From an uncultured Filifactor sp. (GTDB lineage: Bacteria > Bacillota > Clostridia > Peptostreptococcales > Filifactoraceae): a DNA stretch of 6,916 nt. The stretch lies in NCBI GenBank assembly GCA_947254385.1, contig CAMYCP010000068.1:1-6916 (forward strand). Reading direction: 5' to 3'. This document shows positions 1 through 5,319 of the stretch, piece after piece. How positions within the stretch are numbered: the stretch's first letter is position 1; every line of letters begins with the position of its first letter. Both the position numbers and the translations under genes were made by a program. A model generated the notes under the pieces. The model saw nothing but the letters and a program-made list of their open reading frames with translations. It was not told the DNA's origin and made no database searches.

Positions 1-86
1 GATATAGATACTACATTTTTTAAAGTAAATCAGTATAAAAATCTTGTATAACTACAAAGACTAAATTTATCATAAAGCTGTATTAT

Positions 87-120
87 AAAAAAGAACGGAT
101 ACTGTTCCGTTCTTTTTTTT
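87..120. terminator. Bidirectional rho-independent terminator downstream of ridA
   Basis: A perfect 13-bp stem (87-99 with 106-118) encloses a 6-base loop (tactgt). The core GAACGGA/TCCGTTC is flanked by A6 on the left and T8 on the right (113-120), so transcripts from either strand end in a U-tract. On the minus strand it lies about 160 bases past the ridA stop and is the only convincing terminator in the window. The symmetry suggests it may also end a plus-strand transcript entering from the left edge, although bases 1-86 show no recognisable gene end. Confidence 0.88.
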
Positions 121-279
121 GTACGTCACACGGCGCAAATTTTTTCAAATTCATAAGAATGTGCCTAATTTTTCCACACTGAAATTTAAAATCTCTACGG
201 CAATATTTAGAAACCATAATCCGATTTTTGATATGTTCCTTTGTAATCATATCCCATTACGATTTTACGGAAAAATTCT

Positions 280-654
280 TTATTTCGATGCAATAGCTTC
301 AATTTCGAGTACCGCCCCTTTGGGTAAAGCCGTTACGGCTATGCAGGAACGTGCCGGAGGCATTTCTTTAAAATATGTCGCATAAACTTCGTTTACAGCG
401 GCAAAATCGTTCATATCGGTCAAGAATATAAGTGTCTTCACGATGTTGCTCATATCCAAATCCACGGTATTCAATATTGCATTTATATTGTCAAGCGATG
501 CTTTCGCCGCTTTTGCAGGATCTACTTGCATTTCTCCCGTAGCCATATCCACCGGCAACTGTCCGGATACAAATACATAATCTCCCGCAAGAATAGCTTG
601 ACTGTAAGGGCCGATTGCACCCGGAGCTTTATTTGTTTCAATTTGTGATTTCAC
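280..654 (-). CDS. ridA: RidA family reactive intermediate (enamine/imine) deaminase
   Basis: This gene encodes a 124-residue protein of the YjgF/YER057c/UK114 family. Known members are cytosolic trimers that hydrolyse 2-aminoacrylate and related enamines or imines released by PLP enzymes such as threonine dehydratase. Visible family features are the N-terminal KAPGAIGPYSQAI segment (residues 9-21), FVSGQLP (28-34), PARSCIAV with the conserved Arg102 that binds the substrate carboxylate, and the terminal LEIEAIA with the conserved Glu. Length is normal and nothing is missing. I chose the GTG at 654. An ATG four codons upstream (666) overlaps the ribosome site GGAGGT (659-664), which sits correctly for the GTG, and RidA proteins usually begin close to this point. 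It follows ftsZ after 147 bases and has its own promoter, so it is probably an independent housekeeping gene. Confidence 0.95.
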   Translation of the reverse strand: MKSQIETNKAPGAIGPYSQAILAGDYVFVSGQLPVDMATGEMQVDPAKAAKASLDNINAILNTVDLDMSNIVKTLIFLTDMNDFAAVNEVYATYFKEMPPARSCIAVTALPKGAVLEIEAIASK

Positions 655-658
655 TTTT

Positions 659-664
659 ACCTCC
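659..664 (-). promoter_or_regulatory. Ribosome binding site that fixes the ridA GTG start
   Basis: Read on the minus strand, GGAGGT is followed by AAAA and then GTG (654-652). The in-frame ATG at 666-664 overlaps this site and has only an AT-rich run upstream, without a Shine-Dalgarno sequence. The upstream ATG is therefore unlikely to be used. Confidence 0.8.
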
Positions 665-702
665 ATAAAAACAATTTTTTTGTTAAAAACGTGAAAACAT
701 AC

Positions 703-720
703 GCATATAATCTTCTATGC
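703..720. repeat. Small inverted repeat in the ridA 5' leader
   Basis: GCATA (703-707) and TATGC (716-720) form a 5-bp inverted repeat around 8 bases. It lies just downstream of the predicted -10 box, near the expected transcription start. It could be an operator half-site pair or chance in AT-rich DNA. No regulator can be named. Confidence 0.25.
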
Positions 721-727
721 ATTTTAT

Positions 728-757
728 ATTATATTAAAAATCTAAAGAGTTATACAA
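728..757 (-). promoter_or_regulatory. Predicted sigma-A promoter for ridA
   Basis: On the minus strand, a -35 box TTGTAT (752-757) and a perfect -10 box TATAAT (728-733) are separated by 18 bases. The start of transcription would fall near 720, giving a leader of roughly 65 bases before the GTG. The promoter lies in the gap between ftsZ and ridA, so ridA can be expressed separately from the division genes. Confidence 0.65.
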
Positions 758-778
758 GTTTTAAAAAAATTTTTAGAT
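740..778 (-). terminator. Weak possible ftsZ terminator overlapping the ridA promoter
   Basis: ATCTAAA and TTTAGAT (772-778 and 740-746) can pair as a 7-bp stem around a 25-base loop, followed on the minus strand by TTTTTAATA. The stem has one G-C pair and the loop is long, so termination would be weak at best. It overlaps the -35 region of the ridA promoter. No better terminator exists between ftsZ and ridA, so some read-through is likely. Confidence 0.2.
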
Positions 779-801
779 GTAATTTTTATTTTTTTATATT
801 G

Positions 802-1947
802 TTACTTATCTTCCATCCAGTCCGGAATGAAAGTATTACCGTCTTTTTCGGCTAATTTGGGAAGAGACTTGAGTTTAACGTTTTTTAGGTTGTTCACTTC
901 TTTTTCGTAATTTGAAACTTTTCCCTCGTCCGGATTTTCACATTCATCGGGATTTTCACATTCATCGGGATTTTCAGGCAAGCCCGTAGCTATAACGATG
1001 ACACCCATCGCATCGGGCTTTTCTTTGTTCAAATCCAACACATCGAACACTCCGTGTATATAGTTTACGCTTTTTTTGCCGACTTCATTTCTGATACAGT
1101 CTTCCATTTTATCTCCCTCGGATGATTCATTTTCTTCAGGCATAAATATTGCTATAATCAGTCTTTCCGCACCTCGTATCCTTGTATCCAAAAGGTTATT
1201 TGAAATAGCCTGTTTCGCCGCTTTTTCAGCACGACCCTCTCCGTCGGCTATGCCGACTCCTAAATAACCTATCCCTCCGCCTCGTAAAATGCTAGTGATA
1301 TCCGCAAAATCCACATTTATATAGCCTTCATATACAATAATCGTAACAATCGAGATTACCGCTTCTTTCAATACTCCGTTGAATTTTGCAAGTCTTTGTT
1401 TGAAAGAAAGTTTTTTATATGCTTCATCTTCCAATTTATCATTTTCTATAATTATAAGGGTATCAACATGAGGTTTAAGTTCTTTCAAAGCCTGAGCCGC
1501 AGTCTTATTACGAACTTCGCCGTCATTTTTTTTAGGCATTGTAATTACCGCCACGGTAAGAATTCCCTTTTCCTTAGCTATAGATGCTATTACGGGCGAC
1601 ACACCGGAGCCGGTTCCTTTGCCGAGCCCTGCAACTATAAATATCATGTCGCTTCCTTCAATTACTTCTTCCAGCTTTTTTTTATTGTCTTCAGCCATTT
1701 TTCTGGCTTCTTTGGGGTCGGCACCCGCTCCGAATCCGGAATCTCCAAGTTGTATCTGCGTTGCGCCCTCAACTCCAGACAACGCTTGACCGTCGGTATT
1801 TACGGCAACATATTTAACTCCTTGGACACCTTCTTCTATCATCTGTTTTACGGCGTTGCCTCCATACCCGCCGACACCGATGACTTTTATGTTGACCAAA
1901 GAGTTTTTAATTTCATCTTTAACACGATTAACGTGTAAACTTTCCAT
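802..1947 (-). CDS. ftsZ: Divergent cell division GTPase FtsZ
   Basis: This 381-residue FtsZ/tubulin-family protein would polymerise with GTP into the division ring. The GTPase domain spans about residues 18-218, followed by helix H8 and a C-terminal domain to about 323, a hydrophilic linker, and a short end FIPDWMEDK (373-381). Retained family signatures include NTDGQAL (50-56), GAGADP (73-78), VDTLIIIENDKL (161-172) and the T7 loop NVDFADI (211-217), which supplies the catalytic aspartates. Departures from the usual family are many: T1 reads GVGGYGGNA, T3 lacks the TRG stretch, T4 reads GKGTGSG instead of GGGTGTG, T5 reads TMPKKNDG instead of TRPFxFEG, and the guanine-contacting Asp aligns with Asn190. 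The start at 1947 has AGGAGGG six bases upstream. A longer start at 1968 would encode the ribosome site as GGKK. The gene has its own promoter, and no ftsA is adjacent. It could be the main FtsZ or a second paralogue. Confidence 0.9.
   Translation of the reverse strand: MESLHVNRVKDEIKNSLVNIKVIGVGGYGGNAVKQMIEEGVQGVKYVAVNTDGQALSGVEGATQIQLGDSGFGAGADPKEARKMAEDNKKKLEEVIEGSDMIFIVAGLGKGTGSGVSPVIASIAKEKGILTVAVITMPKKNDGEVRNKTAAQALKELKPHVDTLIIIENDKLEDEAYKKLSFKQRLAKFNGVLKEAVISIVTIIVYEGYINVDFADITSILRGGGIGYLGVGIADGEGRAEKAAKQAISNNLLDTRIRGAERLIIAIFMPEENESSEGDKMEDCIRNEVGKKSVNYIHGVFDVLDLNKEKPDAMGVIVIATGLPENPDECENPDECENPDEGKVSNYEKEVNNLKNVKLKSLPKLAEKDGNTFIPDWMEDK
922..975 (-). repeat. Three tandem 18-base units encoding ENPDE(C/G) in the FtsZ linker
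   Basis: Units at 958-975 and 940-957 are identical and both encode ENPDEC. The third, at 922-939, encodes ENPDEG with several synonymous or near-synonymous changes. They occupy residues 325-342, right after the folded domain (IATGLP) and at the start of the disordered linker. The identical pair suggests a recent in-frame duplication by slippage, added to an older copy. Unit number probably varies between strains. Two closely spaced cysteines arise from the repeat. Confidence 0.95.
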
Positions 1948-1953
1948 TTTTTT

Positions 1954-1960
1954 CCCTCCT
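1954..1960 (-). promoter_or_regulatory. Ribosome binding site that fixes the ftsZ start
   Basis: AGGAGGG on the minus strand stands six bases before the ATG at 1947-1945. An earlier in-frame ATG at 1968 lies upstream of this site and would read through it, adding only MYIGGKK. The perfect match and ideal spacing make the 1947 start strongly preferred. Confidence 0.9.
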
Positions 1961-1998
1961 ATGTACATGACAGTCGGTTATACAATTCTTACACAATT

Positions 1999-2027
1999 AT
2001 TTTAAACCATTGAAAATGTAAAGTCAA
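1999..2027 (-). promoter_or_regulatory. Strong predicted sigma-A promoter for ftsZ
   Basis: On the minus strand, TTGACT (2022-2027) and TAAAAT (1999-2004) are separated by exactly 17 bases, matching the consensus at five of six positions in each box. Transcription would begin near 1992, leaving a leader of about 45 bases that carries the AGGAGGG site. It lets ftsZ be expressed above the level of the murD-ftsQ operon. Confidence 0.8.
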
Positions 2028-2081
2028 TCAAAAACTACAAAAGTTACAGTTTCACTATAATCAATAAATTTAATAACGAAA

Positions 2082-2107
2082 GAATTTCAAATTTTTTTGA
2101 AAAATTC
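2082..2107. repeat. AT-rich hairpin between ftsQ and the ftsZ promoter
   Basis: TTTCAAA (2085-2091) pairs with TTTGAAA (2096-2102) around a TTTT loop, and GAA/TTC extends the stem past a two-base bulge, for ten base pairs in all. It lies after ftsQ and upstream of the ftsZ promoter. It is not a typical terminator, because G-C pairs are few and the following run on the minus strand (TTTCGTTATT) is a poor U-tract. It could weakly reduce read-through from ftsQ or be chance in AT-rich DNA. Confidence 0.3.
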
Positions 2108-2208
2108 AAAATGTTCTTTTATATATTAAAATTTCAATTAACAAATTTAAAAAATACAGTTTTTGTAAAATTTCATATTTATAGAGTATAAGCGGAGAAT
2201 TTCAGTAT

Positions 2209-3021
2209 TTACAATCGTCTTCTATATACGGGATAACCGTTATATCTCATGTCCACTACGCCCTGATTATAGCCTTGTGTGTGCAGGTCTATTAAAATTT
2301 GTTCAAGTTGCGCCATTTTATGAGCAAGGTTTTCACCTTTTCCCAAAAGCACGTTTATTCCCTGAGTGGTTATCATTTTTATATCTTCCGGATTTTTAAG
2401 GTTTATTTCCGATATGTCGGATATCAATCCTTCGTTTTGAATGTTCAATATTAAAGAAAGTGCTGAAGTGAATTTAGGATTTTTATCTTCAAACAGAAGA
2501 TCTCCGATTTTTATTTCCGTATTGTCGATACCGGTTATCAAGGGCTTGGGAATTTTTTGTATGTCCTGTTCCATTCTGAGCACATATCCGTTTTTGTCTA
2601 TTACCGCAAAGGCGTTACCGATTTTTACTCCTGCAATTTCTTCCCTCATGTTTAGATAGATTACGAGACTGTTTGGAAATTTGCGTTTAAATTCGGCTTT
2701 CTGTATATAAGGGTTTGTTTCGGCAAGACTTGCGGCTTTTTTAAGCGATATCGGATACATACTTTTTTTTACGTCTATTTTACAAAGTTTTATTATCTGT
2801 TCGGAAGTTATGGTGTCGTTACCTAATATTATTATATTTTTAGGAGCACACAAAGGTGATAAGATGTATCCCGCAATAATTAAAATAAACGCACAAACTC
2901 CTGAGGTTATATAATATTTGCGATACGATTTTTTTTCATTATTTATTTGTATTTTTATTATATCGTTTTCGGCGTTGGTTTCAAATCCTTTAAAATCAGG
3001 GGTGTTATTTTCATTATCCAT
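2209..3021 (-). CDS. ftsQ: Cell division protein FtsQ/DivIB
   Basis: This 270-residue protein is bitopic. A charged cytoplasmic tail of about 36 residues precedes one membrane segment (about 37-57, TSGVCAFILIIAGYILS). An extracellular POTRA domain follows (about 61-127), with IIILGND, TNPYIQKAEFKRKFPNSLVIYL and the conserved basic-Phe-Pro turn. A beta domain (about 128-245) contains FAVIDKNGYVLR. FtsQ/DivIB binds FtsL and FtsB/DivIC and helps localise and activate the septal synthase FtsW with its class b PBP. Length is normal for the family. Its ATG overlaps the murG stop by 8 bases (ATGGATAA), and GAGGG (3028-3032) lies six bases upstream, so translation is probably coupled to murG. The protein ends in a basic YRRRL tail. 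Sequence is poorly conserved in this family, so the call rests on architecture, POTRA motifs and position after murG. Confidence 0.92.
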   Translation of the reverse strand: MDNENNTPDFKGFETNAENDIIKIQINNEKKSYRKYYITSGVCAFILIIAGYILSPLCAPKNIIILGNDTITSEQIIKLCKIDVKKSMYPISLKKAASLAETNPYIQKAEFKRKFPNSLVIYLNMREEIAGVKIGNAFAVIDKNGYVLRMEQDIQKIPKPLITGIDNTEIKIGDLLFEDKNPKFTSALSLILNIQNEGLISDISEINLKNPEDIKMITTQGINVLLGKGENLAHKMAQLEQILIDLHTQGYNQGVVDMRYNGYPVYRRRL

Positions 3022-4126
3022 GATTTTCCCTCAATTTTAATCTGTCCAAAATTATATTCGCCATTGCTTCGGCGGCGTTTTTGTTATACAGTGCTTTACT
3101 TTTCGTACTCATTTTATCAAGTTCGTTGGGGTCGCTCAGCATTTCTTCAAGTTTTTGTTTTAAATTTGCTCCGTTTAAGTCTTTATCGTTTATATAATCG
3201 CCCGCACCTGCATTTTTTATGAATTTGGCGTTGTATTCCTGATGATGCCCCGCCGTGTAGGTTTTAGGAATTACAAGACAGGGTTTGCCCATAGCGGTAA
3301 CTTCCGCAAGAGTTGCGGCTCCGGCGCTGCATACGACAAGATCCGCCGCCGCCATATAAGGCGCTATGTCATTTTCAAAATCTTCTATTTGCTGATGTTC
3401 GTCAAAATCCATATCTTTAAGTTTTGCCAAAAGAGTCAAGTATTCTTTCATGCCGGATGTAATCAAAAAGCCTATGTTTTCAAGTATGAGATATACGGCT
3501 ATATCTGCAAATGCCGCATTAAGTTCCGATGAACCGCCCGATCCTCCCATAAAGAGTATATATTTTCGATCCGTCGGAATGTCAAGTTCTTCTCTTGCTT
3601 CTGCACGACTTATGTTTAGAATTTTTTTCCTTACGGGGTTACCTACATAGAGTATTTCTTTTTTGGTTTTAAAATATTTTTCAGCGTCTTTCATTCCTAT
3701 AAATATCAAGTCGGCGTATTTGGCGAGGAGTCTGTTGGTAAGGCCCGGAAATGAATTTGATTCGTGAATGGCGGTGAAAATTCCTTTTTTGGCGGCAACT
3801 TTTACTACGGGGCCGCATACGTATCCTCCGGTACCGATTACTACATCGGGTTTAAAGTCGTCAATTATGCTTTCCGCCTCTTTCATCGCTTTTAACGCTA
3901 AGGAAACTCTTTTTATATTTTCAAATGTTATTTTGCGTATAAAGCCTTTTACGTGTATGCTTTTAAATTCCATTCCCGCTTCTTTGGCAAGTTTTTCTTC
4001 AAGTCCGCCTTCGTTTCCTACATACATCATGTAGGCTCCGGGTACTTTTTCTTTTATTTTGTCGGCTATGGAAAGTGCGGGAAATATATGCCCTCCCGTT
4101 CCGCCGCCGCTTATTATAATTTTCAT
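3014..4126 (-). CDS. murG: MurG, UDP-GlcNAc transferase forming lipid II
   Basis: This 370-residue enzyme adds N-acetylglucosamine from UDP-GlcNAc to lipid I on the inner face of the membrane, producing lipid II. It has the expected two Rossmann-like domains (GT-B, family GT28). Visible motifs are the N-terminal glycine loop SGGGTGGH (6-13), IGTGGYVCGP (97-106), HESNSFPGLTNR (121-132), GNPVR (162-166), the second glycine loop MGGSGGSSELN (193-203), the donor-site segment CSAGAATLAEV (266-276) and HHQEYNA (294-300). Two small departures are Gly for the usual Gln in GGSQG and the lack of the usual Arg in SRAGA. I chose ATG 4126 over the in-frame GTG at 4135, because GGGTG (4133-4137) sits six bases upstream as a modest ribosome site and family members begin with this glycine loop. 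It starts 18 bases after ftsW and overlaps ftsQ by 8 bases. Confidence 0.96.
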   Translation of the reverse strand: MKIIISGGGTGGHIFPALSIADKIKEKVPGAYMMYVGNEGGLEEKLAKEAGMEFKSIHVKGFIRKITFENIKRVSLALKAMKEAESIIDDFKPDVVIGTGGYVCGPVVKVAAKKGIFTAIHESNSFPGLTNRLLAKYADLIFIGMKDAEKYFKTKKEILYVGNPVRKKILNISRAEAREELDIPTDRKYILFMGGSGGSSELNAAFADIAVYLILENIGFLITSGMKEYLTLLAKLKDMDFDEHQQIEDFENDIAPYMAAADLVVCSAGAATLAEVTAMGKPCLVIPKTYTAGHHQEYNAKFIKNAGAGDYINDKDLNGANLKQKLEEMLSDPNELDKMSTKSKALYNKNAAEAMANIILDRLKLRENHG

Positions 4127-4132
4127 CTTATA

Positions 4133-4137
4133 CACCC
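4133..4137 (-). promoter_or_regulatory. Modest ribosome binding site deciding the murG start
   Basis: GGGTG, within the longer partial match AGCGGGTG, lies six bases before ATG 4126. It overlaps the alternative GTG start at 4135-4133, which has no purine-rich site of its own. The site is weaker than those of murD, ftsZ and ridA, so murG translation may rely partly on ribosomes finishing ftsW. Confidence 0.55.
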
Positions 4138-4144
4138 GCTTTCA

Positions 4145-5242
4145 TTATATTTTGCTATATCGTGAGATATTCAAAATTATTCCCGCCATGCCCATGGTTA
4201 TTAAAAGTGCGGTACCTCCGTAACTTATAAACGGGAGTGAAATTCCGGTAACGGGAAGTAATCCCAAAGTTACGCCTATGTTAAATACAAACTGAAATGC
4301 TATTTGTGTCGTTATTCCTACCGCAAGTAAGTATGAAAATTTGTCGGGGGCATTTCTTGCCACGTTAAGACACCTAAGCGTCAGAACAAAAAACAGAAAT
4401 ATCAAGATAAGACAACCTATAAATCCGGTCTCTTCAGCGTATACGGAAAATATGAAATCGTTGTAAGGTTCGGCAAGGTACATATATTTTTGTATGGATT
4501 TGCCGAAACCTTTGCCTTTTATTTCTCCGCTCGATATGGCATACAATGAATTTAGTACGTGTTCGGTCGCCGCATTTTCGTCATCGGTATAGACGGCAAG
4601 CCGACCTTTGGCGTAGCTTGAGGTGAATATAATCCCGGCAAGTATTAAAGACATGATAATTATTTCAATAATGATAATTTTCCAAGGTACACACGACGCA
4701 AACTGTATTGTGAGAAGGGAAACCACTATTATACCTATTGCGGAGATGTGAGGTTGAAGTGCCAACAAAAAAATTAATACACCGGACCATATCAAAACAT
4801 TGAAATTATCTTTACCGCTGTTTTTGTCAAAATTTTTGCCGGACATTATGGCGGATGTGATTATAATGCAAGTCATTTTAACGACCTCGGAGGGTTGAAA
4901 TCTGATAAATCCCAAATCAAGCCAACGCTGCGCACCGTGTGAATCTATTCCCTTTACTTTTACCATTATGAGAAATCCCATGCAAATCAGCCACAACGCA
5001 GTTAAAACCACAATGTTTCTATAAAGTTTATAATTTACTTTGGAGGCTAAAATCATGATAAAAAAGCCGATTATTGCGAATTTTAAATTTGAAAAAAAAA
5101 GAGCCGACATTTTTCCATTTCCGTTGTAATAGCCTTTTATATAACTTGCACTGTATACCATTATTACACCTATTATAACCAGAGCGATTACACACATTAA
5201 AATCCCGTAATCCACCTCTCCCGCCTGTAACTTTTCTCTCAA
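4145..5242 (-). CDS. ftsW: SEDS peptidoglycan polymerase FtsW (SpoVE-like)
   Basis: This 365-residue polytopic membrane protein belongs to the SEDS family and joins lipid II into glycan strands at the septum together with a class b PBP. About ten hydrophobic segments are visible, beginning at residues 13-30 (ending MVYSAS). Family motifs are GAQRWLDLGFIRFQPSEVVK (103-122), QPHISA (163-168), YLAEPYNDFIFSVYAEETG (255-273) and LLPVTGISLPFISYGG (328-343). Asp262 in NDFIFS matches the putative catalytic aspartate of RodA/FtsW. His165 stands where many FtsW proteins have Asp (QPD). The start is taken as TTG 5242, since a stop lies two codons upstream in frame. GAGAGG (5254-5259) precedes it by 11 bases, a little far. 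The place between murD and murG supports FtsW, but SpoVE occupies this slot in some spore formers and the sequence alone does not separate them. Confidence 0.93.
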   Translation of the reverse strand: MREKLQAGEVDYGILMCVIALVIIGVIMVYSASYIKGYYNGNGKMSALFFSNLKFAIIGFFIMILASKVNYKLYRNIVVLTALWLICMGFLIMVKVKGIDSHGAQRWLDLGFIRFQPSEVVKMTCIIITSAIMSGKNFDKNSGKDNFNVLIWSGVLIFLLALQPHISAIGIIVVSLLTIQFASCVPWKIIIIEIIIMSLILAGIIFTSSYAKGRLAVYTDDENAATEHVLNSLYAISSGEIKGKGFGKSIQKYMYLAEPYNDFIFSVYAEETGFIGCLILIFLFFVLTLRCLNVARNAPDKFSYLLAVGITTQIAFQFVFNIGVTLGLLPVTGISLPFISYGGTALLITMGMAGIILNISRYSKI

Positions 5243-5253
5243 ATTTCAATTTT

Positions 5254-5259
5254 CCTCTC
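5254..5259 (-). promoter_or_regulatory. Ribosome binding site for ftsW with unusual spacing
   Basis: GAGAGG stands 11 bases before the in-frame TTG (5242) but only four bases before another TTG (5249) in a different frame. No ATG is available at the start of the ftsW frame, so initiation is probably inefficient and less precise than for the other genes here. Confidence 0.6.
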
Positions 5260-5319
5260 TAATTTTATTTTATAAGATCGCTTGTTTTCAGATACGGCAA
5301 TCAAATTTCGGATAAAAAA

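Noticed and set aside
230..253. Inverted repeat GATATG/CATATC downstream of ridA
   Set aside because: A six-base stem with a 12-base loop and no U-tract is expected by chance in this composition. The terminator at 87-118 is far stronger.
119..385. An 88-codon plus-strand open frame overlapping the end of ridA
   Set aside because: Its second half is antisense to conserved RidA sequence, and it begins immediately after a strong terminator with no ribosome site.
922..975. Tandem repeat as a possible CRISPR or regulatory repeat array
   Set aside because: The units are adjacent with no spacers and stay in the ftsZ reading frame, so this is a coding repeat.
1396..1938. A 180-codon plus-strand open frame opposite ftsZ
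   Set aside because: It lies wholly antisense to a clear FtsZ, has no family resemblance, and its aromatic-rich, low-complexity composition is typical of a shadow frame in AT-rich DNA.
5028..5249. A 73-codon minus-strand frame beginning at TTG 5249
   Set aside because: It overlaps ftsW in another frame, is rich in Arg, Lys and Phe without a recognisable motif, and does not continue past 5028. The start conflict is reported as a finding, but not as a gene.
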